Positions 51,790 to 61,050 of a stretch of 64,000 nt of DNA are shown here, in pieces. Origin of the DNA: Alphaproteobacteria bacterium (GTDB lineage Bacteria > Pseudomonadota > Alphaproteobacteria > Rhizobiales > Xanthobacteraceae); contig VGEP01000007.1 of the NCBI GenBank assembly GCA_016869215.1, positions 62,001 to 126,000 of the forward strand. The letters run 5' to 3'. Position 1 is the first letter of the stretch, and every line of letters begins with the position of its first letter. The notes under the pieces are model-generated. The model was not told where the DNA came from. It searched no databases and saw nothing but the letters and a program-made list of their open reading frames with translations. The position numbers were made by a program, and so were the translations under genes.

Positions 51790-52731
51790 TTACGCCAGAT
51801 ACTGCTGCCGGATCGCTTCGCCGAGCCGGTTGTTGTCGGCGATGAAGCCGCCGATGAACTCGTGCAGGCCTTCGCCGAAGATCTCCTCCATGCGGCTGTT
51901 CTGCAGCTTGGTGCGGACGGCGCGGGCCTGCCGCTGCGCCGGGCCCTGGCGGCCGTAGGCGTTGGCGATGCGGTCGAGGTTCTGAACCAGGTTCTCGTAG
52001 CAGGACGACAGCGAGCGCGGCAGCTGGTCCTTGAGGATCAGGAGGTCCGCGACCAGCCAGGGTTTCAGGCTCTCGCGATAGACCCAGTGATAGGCGGTGA
52101 GTGCCGACACCGAGCGCAGGATGCCCGCCCACTGGTAGTAGTCGAGCGGACCGCCGATGTGCTCGTCCTCGGGCAGCAGCAGGTGATACTTCACGTCGAG
52201 GATGCGCGCGGTGTTGTCGGCGCGCTCGATGTAGACGCCGATGCGCGAGAACCAGTAAGCGTCGTTTCGCAGCATGGTGCGGTAGGCGGAGCCGTCGAAG
52301 CGCAGCGAGGATTCCTGCACCCAGCGCAGGAAGCGCGCGAACTCGTCGCGCGACTGCGGGCGGTTGCCGAAACGCTTCAGTTCGAGCCACGTGGTGTTGA
52401 TCGCGTCCCACATTTCGACGGTGAGCGCGGTTCGGATCGCGCGGGCGTTCGAGCGCGCGACTTCGAAGCAGTTGAGGATCGACGACGGGTTGGCGGTGGA
52501 GAAGGCGAGGAATTCGGTGACGGTCTCCTCGTTCGCCTCCTCGTGGGCGGCGAAGAACGCGCCCGAGCAGCCCGCGGTTGCGACCGCCGAGGCCCATTCG
52601 TTGGTTTCGCCCACGTAGGCGAGCGGCATGGCGGTGATGCGCTGCGTGGCTTCCAGGATGCGCGCGAGATATTCGGCGCGCTCCACGTAGCGCGCGAGCC
52701 AGTACAGGTTGTCGGCGGTGCGGGAGAGCAT
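51790..52731 (-). CDS. Alpha-E domain protein
   Basis: 313 residues, all-helical, with the hallmark start MLSRTADNLYWLARYVERAEYLARIL and FARFLRWVQESSLRFDGSAYRTMLRND. Alpha-E proteins are found almost only beside circularly permuted ATP-grasp and transglutaminase genes; their activity is not established. It starts 4 nt after the ATP-grasp gene. Confidence 0.93.
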   Translation of the reverse strand: MLSRTADNLYWLARYVERAEYLARILEATQRITAMPLAYVGETNEWASAVATAGCSGAFFAAHEEANEETVTEFLAFSTANPSSILNCFEVARSNARAIRTALTVEMWDAINTTWLELKRFGNRPQSRDEFARFLRWVQESSLRFDGSAYRTMLRNDAYWFSRIGVYIERADNTARILDVKYHLLLPEDEHIGGPLDYYQWAGILRSVSALTAYHWVYRESLKPWLVADLLILKDQLPRSLSSCYENLVQNLDRIANAYGRQGPAQRQARAVRTKLQNSRMEEIFGEGLHEFIGGFIADNNRLGEAIRQQYLA

Positions 52732-52735
52732 GCGG

Positions 52736-54160
52736 CTACCGGTCCAGCACCCACGTGTCCTTCGTCCCGCCGCCCTGGCTCGAATTCACCACCAGCGAGC
52801 CGGCCTTCAGCGCCACGCGCGTCAGCCCGCCCGGCACGATGCGGATGCGGTCGCGGCCGGTGAGCACGAACGGCCGCAAGTCGACGTGGCGCGGCGCAAC
52901 GCCCGCGTCGACGCACGTGGGACACGTCGACAGCGCCAGCGTCGGCTGCGCGATGAAGCCCTTGGGGTCGAGCTTGAGCTTGGTGCGGAAGGACGCGATC
53001 TGCGCCTTGTCGGCCGTGGGCCCGATCAGCATGCCGTAGCCGCCGGAGCCGTGGACCTCTTTCACCACCAGCTCTTCGAGATGGTCGAGCACGTAGGCCA
53101 GCGCGTCCGGCTCGCGGCAGCGCCAGGTCGGCACGTTCTTCAGAATCGGTTCCTCGCCGAGATAGAACTTCAGGATCTCGGGCATGTAACTGTAGATCGC
53201 CTTGTCGTCGGCGATGCCGGTGCCGACCGCGTTCGCAAGCGTGACGTTGCCGGCCTGGTAGGCCGACATCAGGCCCGCGACGCCGAGGCCGCTGTCAGGC
53301 CGGAACGCCAGCGGATCGAGGAAGTCGTCGTCCACGCGCCGGTAGATCACGTCGACGCGCTTGGGCCCCTGCGTCGTGCGCATGTAGACCACGCCGCCCT
53401 TCACGAACAGGTCGCGGCCTTCGACCAGCTCGACGCCGAGCTTGTCGGCCAGGAACGAATGCTCGTAATAGGCCGAGTTGTAGACGCCGGGCGTCAGCAG
53501 CACGACGGTCGGATCGCCGGGCGCGCTGTCGGGCGCGAGCGAGGTCAGCGTCGCAAGCAATTCGTCCGGATAGTTCTCCACCGGCGCGATGCGATGGCGC
53601 GCGAACAGCTCCGGGAACAGCCGCAGCATGATCTCGCGGTTCTCCAGCATATAGGAGACGCCGGACGGCGTGCGCGCGTTATCCTCCAGAACGTAGAAGG
53701 TGTCGGCGTCGACCCGCACGATGTCGATGCCCGCGATGTGCACGTAGATGTCGTGCGGCACCTTCTGGCCGTTCATCTCCGGGCGAAACACCGGGTTCTG
53801 GAACACCAGGTCGTCGGGAACGATGCCCGCGCGCAGCACCTCGCGCCGGGTGTAGATGTCGCGCAGGAACATGTTGAGCGCGCGCACGCGCTGTTCGAGC
53901 CCGCGGCGCAGCGTGTCCCACTCTCCGGCGGAGAGAATGCGCGGGATGACGTCGAACGGGATCAGCCGCTCCTGCGCGTCGGCCTCGCCGTAGACGGCGA
54001 AGGTGATGCCGATGCGGCGGAACAGGAGCTCCGCCTCCTGCCGGCGATGGTCGAGCGTGTCCGGGCGGATGTCCTTGAGCCAGTCGGCCAGTTCGGAATA
54101 GGCCGGCCGGACCGTCCCGTCGGCTCCCTTCATCTCGTCGAACGCAAGGCGCACCGGCAT
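52736..54160 (-). CDS. Circularly permuted ATP-grasp type 2 protein
   Basis: 474 residues. Conserved blocks of the COG2308 family: GEWDTLRRGLEQRVRALNMFL, DIYVHIAGIDIVRVDADTFYVLEDNARTPSGVSYMLENR, VVLLTPGVYNSAYYEHSFLAD, GRDLFVKGGVVYMRTT and KEVHGSGGYGMLIGP. ATP-grasp enzymes form amide or peptide bonds by acyl phosphate. First gene of the ATP-grasp/alpha-E/transglutaminase set; GGGGAG precedes the ATG. Confidence 0.94.
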   Translation of the reverse strand: MPVRLAFDEMKGADGTVRPAYSELADWLKDIRPDTLDHRRQEAELLFRRIGITFAVYGEADAQERLIPFDVIPRILSAGEWDTLRRGLEQRVRALNMFLRDIYTRREVLRAGIVPDDLVFQNPVFRPEMNGQKVPHDIYVHIAGIDIVRVDADTFYVLEDNARTPSGVSYMLENREIMLRLFPELFARHRIAPVENYPDELLATLTSLAPDSAPGDPTVVLLTPGVYNSAYYEHSFLADKLGVELVEGRDLFVKGGVVYMRTTQGPKRVDVIYRRVDDDFLDPLAFRPDSGLGVAGLMSAYQAGNVTLANAVGTGIADDKAIYSYMPEILKFYLGEEPILKNVPTWRCREPDALAYVLDHLEELVVKEVHGSGGYGMLIGPTADKAQIASFRTKLKLDPKGFIAQPTLALSTCPTCVDAGVAPRHVDLRPFVLTGRDRIRIVPGGLTRVALKAGSLVVNSSQGGGTKDTWVLDR

Positions 54161-54345
54161 GCTCCCCTCGCCCGCCCGCCGGACCTCGGCCGGGCGGCTT
54201 CACCGTTGTCGTTGCAAGCCTCGCGCCAATCCCGGAACACGCAAAAGACCCCGGATTGTCGCGGCCGAGACAGCGGCTGCCTCAATTATGGGCAGCCCTG
54301 AGCATTCGGCAACGCCCGCGCCGGGGCCGACGCGTGCCGGCTTGG

Positions 54346-55269
54346 CTATGCGACGCGTGCCGCCTCAATCGGCGCTTCGCGCCAGAGCAGCGCCAGGAAG
54401 CGCCTGACCACCGGCGAGACATAGCTGCGCCGGAAGATCAGGTTGAGCGGCGCTTTCATCTGCGGCGCGCCCGAAAGCTTGCGATAGACGACCCCGCCGA
54501 GATGCATGCGCCGGTGCGCCGCCGGAACGATGGTCACGCCGTGGCCTGCGGCGACGAAGTTGAGCGCCGTGGTCGGCCGCGGCGCTTCCTGACCGAACTG
54601 CGGCAGGAAGCCCGCGGCCTTGCATCCCGCGACAATCACATCGGTCAGGCCGGGGCCTTCCGGCCGCCGATAGGACACGAAGGTTTCGCCTGCGAGCATC
54701 TCGAGCGGAATGGTTCCCCGCGCGAAGCGTCGGCGCGCCAGCGGATGCCGGCTCGGCAAGGCCACCACCATCTCCTCGTCGAGAAGATGGACCACGGACA
54801 GCCCCTCGGCCGGCGACTGCACCTCGCGGACAAATGCGACATCCAGGTGCCCGTCCCGCACCTGCCGTGTCAGGTCGCTGGTGCCGCCTTCCTGCAGTGC
54901 AACCGACACCAGCGGAAGAGTCTCCCTGTACGCGCTGATCGCGCGCGGCACCAGTTCGCAGAACTGAGCGGTGCTGGAAATGCCGACCGAAATGCGGCCC
55001 TGTGCCCCGCGCCCGGCGCGACGCACCGCTTCACAAGCACGATCGAGCCGCGCAAAGATCGCCCGCGTATCGTCGAGCAGGCATTGCCCGGCGCCGGTCA
55101 GCTCGACGCCGCGCGGCAAACGGCGGAACAACAGCACGCCAAGCTCGCTCTCCAGCGCCTTGATCTGCTGGCTGAGCGGCGGCTGCTGCATGCCGAGGCG
55201 CTCGGCCGCGCGCGTGATATGGCCTTCCTCGGCGACGGCGACGAAATAGCGAAGGTGACGCAGCTCCAT
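54346..55269 (-). CDS. LysR-family transcriptional regulator
   Basis: 307 residues. Classic N-terminal winged helix (ELRHLRYFVAVAEEGHITRAAERLGMQQPPLSQQIKALE) and a C-terminal periplasmic-binding-like effector domain (GRISVGISSTAQF...). It is divergent from the TSUP exporter gene at 55376, the usual layout for a LysR regulator and its target. Confidence 0.94.
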   Translation of the reverse strand: MELRHLRYFVAVAEEGHITRAAERLGMQQPPLSQQIKALESELGVLLFRRLPRGVELTGAGQCLLDDTRAIFARLDRACEAVRRAGRGAQGRISVGISSTAQFCELVPRAISAYRETLPLVSVALQEGGTSDLTRQVRDGHLDVAFVREVQSPAEGLSVVHLLDEEMVVALPSRHPLARRRFARGTIPLEMLAGETFVSYRRPEGPGLTDVIVAGCKAAGFLPQFGQEAPRPTTALNFVAAGHGVTIVPAAHRRMHLGGVVYRKLSGAPQMKAPLNLIFRRSYVSPVVRRFLALLWREAPIEAARVA

Positions 55270-55276
55270 TTGACAT

Positions 55277-55293
55277 ATCCATTCGATATGGAT
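55277..55293. promoter_or_regulatory. Candidate LysR operator
   Basis: ATCCAT-N5-ATGGAT lies 7 bp upstream of the LysR start in the 106-bp divergent region. It is embedded in an AT-rich patch that also holds TTGACA (55270-55275) and TATTAT (55307-55312). Assignment to the adjacent regulator is by position. Confidence 0.45.
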
Positions 55294-55375
55294 TTTGCAT
55301 TAAGCATATTATGGATCGCCGGTCCGAGAAAGCCTACTCGCTGCCGTCCGGATCGTCCGCGGCGGAGAATCGCTC

Positions 55376-56116
55376 ATGTCGGCTGCGCTGATCGCGGCGC
55401 TCGGCGCCACCATGGTTGCGACCGCGTTCCTGTCGGGCATCTTCGGCATGGCCGGCGGCCTGATCCTGATGGGCGTGCTGCTCGCGCTGCTGCCGCTGCC
55501 CGAGGCCATGGCGCTGCATTCGGTGACGCAGATGGCGTCGAACGGATGGCGCGGCCTGTTGTGGCTACGCTACGTGCACTGGTCCGCGGCGGCCACGTTC
55601 CTTGCCGGCTGCGCCGTCGCTTTTGCGGTCTGGACGGTGTGGCGTTACGTGCCGTCGAAGCCGGTGGCATTCATCCTGCTCGGCGTGTCGCCATTCGTGG
55701 TCCGCGTCATCCCGGCCCGCTTCAAGCCCGATCCGGAGCGCATCCTGCACGGCGCGCTTTACGGCTCGGCCTGCATGACGCTGATGCTGCTGTGCGGCGT
55801 GTCGGGGCCGCTGATCGACAGCTATTTCCTCGGCGGCAAGCTCGATCGGCGCGAGATCGTGGCGACCAAGGCGGTCTGCCAGATCGTCAGCCACGGAGCG
55901 AAGTTCGTATATTTCGGCGCGCTGGTGGATCAGGCCGCGGGTCTCGACTGGCCGATGGTGGCGCTGGCCATCGCCGCGTCGATGGTCGGCACGACCATGG
56001 CGAAGCCGATCCTGGAGCGATTGAGCGACACCCAGTACCGCACCTGGGCGATGCACATCATCACCGCCATCGCGCTCGTCTATCTGGCGCAGGGAAGCTA
56101 TCTGCTGCTGCAGTGA
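55376..56116 (+). CDS. TSUP (TauE/SafE) family membrane transporter
   Basis: 246 residues with about seven or eight membrane segments. The first half opens with ATAFLSGIFGMAGGLILMGVLL and the second with GALYGSACMTLMLLCGVSGPLID, as in the TauE/SafE family of anion exporters. Likely controlled by the divergent LysR. Substrate unknown. Confidence 0.88.
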   Translation: MSAALIAALGATMVATAFLSGIFGMAGGLILMGVLLALLPLPEAMALHSVTQMASNGWRGLLWLRYVHWSAAATFLAGCAVAFAVWTVWRYVPSKPVAFILLGVSPFVVRVIPARFKPDPERILHGALYGSACMTLMLLCGVSGPLIDSYFLGGKLDRREIVATKAVCQIVSHGAKFVYFGALVDQAAGLDWPMVALAIAASMVGTTMAKPILERLSDTQYRTWAMHIITAIALVYLAQGSYLLLQ

Positions 56117-56152
56117 GCGGGGCGGCAGGGTGCACTCGCCGGACGGTGAGGG

Positions 56153-56332
56153 TCATTGGGCGATTGTGCGCCATCGATTTCTGACCCAATACAGAATCCA
56201 CCCGAAGAACAGCAACCATCCGTTCCAGGGTGCCCAGGCCAGCAGGAACACCAGAACCAAATAGATTAGAATGAAACGGTTTCGGCTCGTTGTTCCGGTT
56301 CGCGGCATCCTGGCGGCCATGGCCGCCCCCAT
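56153..56332 (-). CDS. Small membrane protein coupled to UbiD copy 3
   Basis: 59 residues from the ATG at 56332 (ATG 56320 gives 55 residues and has GGGGG 5 nt upstream). A basic N-terminus (ARMPRTGTTSRNRF) is followed by one or two tight hydrophobic helices (ILIYLVLVFLLAWAPW; WLLFFGWILYWVRNRW) and a basic end. It starts 3 nt after the UbiD stop codon, so it is probably translationally coupled. The Trp-rich membrane profile looks real rather than chance. No family recognised. Confidence 0.65.
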   Translation of the reverse strand: MGAAMAARMPRTGTTSRNRFILIYLVLVFLLAWAPWNGWLLFFGWILYWVRNRWRTIAQ

Positions 56333-56335
56333 GTC

Positions 56336-57763
56336 TCACTGTTTGAGCGCCTTGCGCCAGTCCACTCCGGTGTCGCGCTTGAGGAACTCCGACACATCGA
56401 CCTCGTCCTCGCCCGGCACGCGGATGCGCTTGAACGTCATCTCCGGCGCAGCATAGGGCTTGGTCGCATCCATTCCCATCTTGGCGCCGACGCCGTCGCG
56501 GTTCGACGGATCGAGCTTGGAGCCCTGGCTTTCGGGCACGATCACCAGATCGCGGTCGGCCTGGAAGCGCGTCGCGACCGCCCACTCCACCTCCTGCGGA
56601 TTGTGGATGTCGACGTCCTCGTCGACGACGATGACGTGCTTGAGGTCGAACGAGCCCGCGAACGCGCCGAGGATGACGTTCTTGCCCTGCCCTTCCTGGT
56701 CCTTGCGGAGCTTCACATAGAGGTGGAAGCGCATCACGCCGCCGGGCGACAGGTGCACGTCGAGCACGTTCGGGAAATTGCGCCGCAGGTGGGTGAGCAG
56801 CGTCGCTTCCTTCGGCACCGCCCCGAGAATGAGGTGTTCGAGGCCGCCGCCGACCATGGTGTGGAAGATCGCGTCCTTGCGGTGCGTGACCGCAGTGACC
56901 TCCATCACCTCGCGGTTGGCGCGCGGGCCGTAGTATTGCGGGAACTCGCCGAACGGGCCTTCCGGTTCGCGCACGCCGGGCAGAAAGCGCCCCTCGACCA
57001 CGATCTCGGCCTCGGCCGGCACGCGGATGTCGCTCGTGACGCATTTCACCACAGGGAGTGGCCGGCCCTGCAGCGCGCCCGCGATCTCCAGTTCGTCGTG
57101 GTCGATCGGCACGATCGCCTGCGAAGACAGCAGCGTCAGCGGATCGACGCCGATGACGATGGCGGCGTCGAGCGGCTGGCCCGCCTCCTCCGCCATGCGG
57201 TGGAACGCAAACGTGTGCCGCGGCAGCACCAGCACGCCCAGGCGATTGGGGCCGGTGAGCTGGCAGCGGTGGATCGAGACGTTCTGCTTTCCGGTGCGCG
57301 GATTGCGCACGATCATCAGGCCCGCGCTGATGTAGGGCCCGCCGTCGTGCTCGTTGTGGGTCGGCAGCGGCAACACCTTGGCGAGGTCGAGCGGCGCGCG
57401 GTGCACCGCCTCCTGCACGGGCGCCTCGCGCGTCTCCTGCCACGGCAGCGGGTCGGTCGCCGCGTGCTGGAAATGCGTGAGCATCTCCGCGGGATCGACG
57501 CCCATGGCTTCCGCCATCCAGGCGCGGTCGGAGATCAGCCCCGACACCACCGGGATCGGATGCCCTGAGGGCTTCGGGAACAGCGTGGCGCGCCGGCCGT
57601 CCAGCCGCTTGGCGTAGGCCGACAGTTCGAATTTCAGATCGACGTTGGGGCGCAGGACCGCAAGGCGGCCGGTCGTGGAAAGCCGGTCGAGCCATTCGCG
57701 CAATGCGCGCACCGGCTGCGGCGCGTTATGTCCGGAATGCGGAGGTCTGTCGTGCTTGGTCAT
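56336..57763 (-). CDS. UbiD-family (de)carboxylase, copy 3
   Basis: About 475 residues from the ATG at 57763 (ATG 57781 also possible; neither has a clear ribosome site). More diverged than copies 1 and 2: LFPKPSGHPIPVVSGLISDR, LPTHNEHDGGPYISAGL, VKCVTSDIRVPAEAEIVVEGR, EGPFGEFPQYYG, and VDEDVDIHNPQEVEWAVATRFQ. Expected to be prenyl-FMN-dependent. It is divergent from the enoyl-CoA hydratase-TctC-monooxygenase operon, with 77 bp between starts. Confidence 0.93.
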   Translation of the reverse strand: MTKHDRPPHSGHNAPQPVRALREWLDRLSTTGRLAVLRPNVDLKFELSAYAKRLDGRRATLFPKPSGHPIPVVSGLISDRAWMAEAMGVDPAEMLTHFQHAATDPLPWQETREAPVQEAVHRAPLDLAKVLPLPTHNEHDGGPYISAGLMIVRNPRTGKQNVSIHRCQLTGPNRLGVLVLPRHTFAFHRMAEEAGQPLDAAIVIGVDPLTLLSSQAIVPIDHDELEIAGALQGRPLPVVKCVTSDIRVPAEAEIVVEGRFLPGVREPEGPFGEFPQYYGPRANREVMEVTAVTHRKDAIFHTMVGGGLEHLILGAVPKEATLLTHLRRNFPNVLDVHLSPGGVMRFHLYVKLRKDQEGQGKNVILGAFAGSFDLKHVIVVDEDVDIHNPQEVEWAVATRFQADRDLVIVPESQGSKLDPSNRDGVGAKMGMDATKPYAAPEMTFKRIRVPGEDEVDVSEFLKRDTGVDWRKALKQ

Positions 57764-57840
57764 GGCACGCAGATGTATCATAAACCGGTGCCGCCCGGCT
57801 CCCTTGCGCGCCGGATTTCCGCCACGACGAAGGCCGCCCT

Positions 57841-58650
57841 ATGACCGCACAATCCATGACGTTCTCCGATCCCCGGCTTGCGACGCTCGACGGGTTCCGC
57901 GTCGAGATCGACGACGCGCGCGAGCGCGCCGACGTGATCCTCGACCGGCCGCCGCTCAACGTCGTGTCGATGCCGCAGCGCGACCAGTTGCGGGTGGCGT
58001 TCGAGGCACTGGACGAGGACGCCCGCGTGCGCGTGATCGTGCTGCGCGCGGTCGGCGAGCACTTCTCGTCGGGCGGCAACATCAAGGGCTTCATGGAGGC
58101 GACGCCCGAGACGGTGTCGAAGCTCGCCTGGAACATCGCGGCGCCCGCGCGCTGCGGCAAGCCGGTGATCGCGGCGAACCGCGGCTTCTGCTTCGGCGTC
58201 GGCTTCGAGATTTCGCTCGCCTGCGACTTTCGCATCGTGTCGGAGACCGGCCAGTACGCCCTGCCCGAGCAGCGGCTCGGCCAGATTCCCGGTTCCGGCG
58301 GCTCGGCGCGGCTGCAGAAGATCGTCGGCATCACGCGGACCAAGGACATCGTGATGCGCTCGCGCCGCATTGCAGCCCGGCAGGCCTATGACTGGGGCAT
58401 CGCGACCGAAATCGTCGCCGACGACAAGCTGGAGGCGGCGACCGACGCGCTGGTGGATGAACTGCGCGCATTCTCGCCCCTCGCCCAGCGCACGGCTAAG
58501 AAGCTCCTCAACGATACCGAGGATGCTATGCTGACCACGGCCATCGAACTGGAAGGACACTGCTACAGCCGGCTGCGGCAATCCGACGACTTCCGCGAAG
58601 GCGTCGAGGCGTTCCACGCGAAAAGGCCGGCGAAATTCAAAGGCACCTGA
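57841..58650 (+). CDS. Enoyl-CoA hydratase/isomerase family protein
   Basis: 269 residues of crotonase fold: the oxyanion-hole segments are LRAVGEHFSSGGNIKGFME and NRGFCFGVGFEISLACDFRI, followed by LPEQRLGQIPGSGGSARLQKIVG. Probably acts on a CoA-bound acid in a ring-cleavage or beta-oxidation-like route. First gene of an operon with the TctC receptor and the FAD monooxygenase. Confidence 0.93.
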   Translation: MTAQSMTFSDPRLATLDGFRVEIDDARERADVILDRPPLNVVSMPQRDQLRVAFEALDEDARVRVIVLRAVGEHFSSGGNIKGFMEATPETVSKLAWNIAAPARCGKPVIAANRGFCFGVGFEISLACDFRIVSETGQYALPEQRLGQIPGSGGSARLQKIVGITRTKDIVMRSRRIAARQAYDWGIATEIVADDKLEAATDALVDELRAFSPLAQRTAKKLLNDTEDAMLTTAIELEGHCYSRLRQSDDFREGVEAFHAKRPAKFKGT

Positions 58651-58673
58651 ACAGACCGACCGGAGGAATTTCC

Positions 58674-59657
58674 ATGACCACGACGAGGCGACGCGCCCTG
58701 CTCGGCGCGACGATGGGGCTTGCGGCGCTCGCGCTGCCGTTTTCCGCGCAGGCGCAGAACTATCCCACGCGAACCATCACGGTGGTGATCCCGTTTGCCG
58801 GCGGCAGCGCGAGCGACGTCGTGACCCGCATCATGCTCGACAAGATGTCGAAGTCGATGGGCCAGACCATCGTGGTCGAGAACCGGCCCGGCGCCGGCGG
58901 CAACACCGGCACGTTCCAGGTCTCCAAGGCCGCGCCCGACGGCTACACGCTGGTCGGCACCGGCATCGGGCCGCTCGGCCCGAACAAGGCGCTGGTGCGC
59001 GACCTCGGCTACGATCCCGCGAAGGACTTCGAGCCGATCTCGCTGCTCACGGTGTTTCCGAACATCATCGTTTCCAGCGCCAAGCTGCCGGTCAACTCGC
59101 TGAAGGAATTGATCGACCACGCCAAGGCCAATCCCGGCGCCTTGAACTTCGGATCGGTCGGCATCGGCTCGTCGCAGCATCTCGCGGGCGAATTGTTCCA
59201 GCAGATCACCGGAACCAAGCTGACCCACGTGCCCTATCGCAATATCGCGCAATACGGCCCCGACCTGATCGCGGGCCAGGTGCCGCTCGGCTTCCAGTGG
59301 CTGCCGAACGTCAACGCGCCGCTCAAGAGCGGCGGCGCCAAGCCGCTCGCGGTCGCCGACAAGCAGCGGCTCGCAGCGCTGCCGAACGTACCGACCACCG
59401 CCGAGGCCGGCTTGCCGGCCTACGTGTCGTCGGGATGGTTCGCGCTGCTCGCGCCGCGCGGCACGCCAAAGCCCATCGTCGACAAGTTGAGCGCGGAGGT
59501 CGCTCAGGCGATGAAGGACCCGGAGGTGCGGGAGAAGACGCAGGTGCTGGGCGCCTATCCCAATCCGACCTCGCCGGAGGAACTCCGCAAGTTCATCGCC
59601 GCGGAAACGGCGAAATGGATTGCGGTCATCGACAAGGCCGGCATCAAGCCGCAATAG
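58674..59657 (+). CDS. Bug/TctC substrate-binding receptor, copy 3
   Basis: 327 residues. Signal peptide (RRRALLGATMGLAALALPFSAQAQ, also Tat-like with RRR), then YPTRTITVVIPFAGGSASDV, VENRPGAGGNTGTFQV, LTHVPYRNIAQYGPDLIAGQV and PTTAEAGLPAY. GGAGGAA precedes the ATG. No TctA/TctB partners nearby. Confidence 0.94.
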   Translation: MTTTRRRALLGATMGLAALALPFSAQAQNYPTRTITVVIPFAGGSASDVVTRIMLDKMSKSMGQTIVVENRPGAGGNTGTFQVSKAAPDGYTLVGTGIGPLGPNKALVRDLGYDPAKDFEPISLLTVFPNIIVSSAKLPVNSLKELIDHAKANPGALNFGSVGIGSSQHLAGELFQQITGTKLTHVPYRNIAQYGPDLIAGQVPLGFQWLPNVNAPLKSGGAKPLAVADKQRLAALPNVPTTAEAGLPAYVSSGWFALLAPRGTPKPIVDKLSAEVAQAMKDPEVREKTQVLGAYPNPTSPEELRKFIAAETAKWIAVIDKAGIKPQ

Positions 59658-59674
59658 CGACGGTTCGGCTTCCG

Positions 59675-60856
59675 GTGAACGATCGCGTCCTCATTGCCGG
59701 AGCCGGTCCCGTCGGCCTCGTCGCCGCGGCCCACCTCGCACGCGGCGGCGTGCCGGTGACGGTGTTCGAGGAAGGCGCGGACTTGAGCGAGGAGTCGCGC
59801 GCCTCGACCTTCCATCCACCGACGCTCGACATGCTGGACGATCTGGGGGCGGCCAAGCCCCTGATTGTGCAGGGGCTGATCGCTCCGGCGTTCCAGTACC
59901 GGACCAAGAAGCACGGGCTCTTGGCTCAGTTCGACTTCGACGCCATTGCCGACGCCACGCGGCATCCGTACCGCGTGCAATGCGAGCAGTCGAAGCTGAC
60001 GCGCATTCTGGCCGACGGGCTGCGCGGCAATCCCTGCTTCGATTTGCAGTTCGATGCCCGCGTTACCGGCCTCAAGCAGGACGGCGCAGGCGTCGAGGTC
60101 ACGCTCGACCGGCGCGGCGCCAGCGAGACGCACCGCGGCCGCTACCTGATCGGCGCCGACGGCGCGAGTTCGGTGGTGCGGCGCGCGCTCGGCGTCGAGT
60201 TCGAGGGCTTCACCTGGCCGGACCGGCTGCTGGTGGTGTCGACGCCGTTCGATTTCCACGCGGTCATCCCGGGCCTGACCGCGGTCAACTACGTGGCCGA
60301 TCCGGAGCGCTGGTACTTTCTGCTGCAAATCCCCGGCCTGTGGCGGGTAATGTTCCTGGTCAACGAGGACGCCTCCGACGAGCGGGTGCAGACCCGCGAG
60401 TTCGCGCAGTCGCTGATGGCGGGCGTCATCCCCGGCATCTCCAACTACGAGATCGACCACATCACGCTCTACAAGGTGCACCAGCGCGTGGCCAAGTCGT
60501 TCCGCGAAGGCCGTGCCTTCCTGATCGGCGACGCCGCCCACATCAACAACCCGCTCGGCGGCATGGGCATGAACGGCGGCATCCACGACGCGGTCAACCT
60601 CGCGGCGCGGCTATGCGCGGTCTGGCGCGGCGAGAAGCCGGAGGCGGAGCTCGGCCGCTACGACAAGCAGCGCCGCCTCGTGACGCTCGAATACATCCAG
60701 AAGACCACGATCCAGAACAAGAAGAACCTTGAATCGTCCGGCGACGAGTTCCGCCAGAACCTGCTCGCGATCAAGGCCGATCCGGCGCGCACGCGCGAAT
60801 ATCTTTTGCGCGTGTCGATGATCGCGAGCCTCGCCCGCGCCGAGGAACTCGGATAG
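59675..60856 (+). CDS. FAD-dependent monooxygenase (aromatic hydroxylase type)
   Basis: 393 residues from the GTG at 59675, 18 nt after the TctC stop. FAD-binding GxGxxG motif at the start (VLIAGAGPVGLVAAAHLARGG), middle GRYLIGADGASSVVRRALG (the DG motif) and FLIGDAAHINNPLGGMGMNGGIHDAVNL (GD motif). This is the flavoprotein aromatic hydroxylase pattern (phenol or hydroxybenzoate hydroxylase relatives). It likely hydroxylates the aromatic substrate imported or decarboxylated by neighbouring genes. Confidence 0.93.
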   Translation: MNDRVLIAGAGPVGLVAAAHLARGGVPVTVFEEGADLSEESRASTFHPPTLDMLDDLGAAKPLIVQGLIAPAFQYRTKKHGLLAQFDFDAIADATRHPYRVQCEQSKLTRILADGLRGNPCFDLQFDARVTGLKQDGAGVEVTLDRRGASETHRGRYLIGADGASSVVRRALGVEFEGFTWPDRLLVVSTPFDFHAVIPGLTAVNYVADPERWYFLLQIPGLWRVMFLVNEDASDERVQTREFAQSLMAGVIPGISNYEIDHITLYKVHQRVAKSFREGRAFLIGDAAHINNPLGGMGMNGGIHDAVNLAARLCAVWRGEKPEAELGRYDKQRRLVTLEYIQKTTIQNKKNLESSGDEFRQNLLAIKADPARTREYLLRVSMIASLARAEELG

Positions 60857-61050
60857 GCCGCGTTCGCAACGAGCGCTTTTCACTTGCCGCGCGCGGGGAA
60901 TTGTCCGTGCAAGTGTTGCGGCTTTGCACACACTGCGAACGATGTCATCGGTACGCAGCATTGCCATTGCATATCGAGTTGATGGAACCGGACGAATCAG
61001 CGTTCATGGATTCGTTACCGGACAACACGCGGAAATTCGGAGAGGGCACC

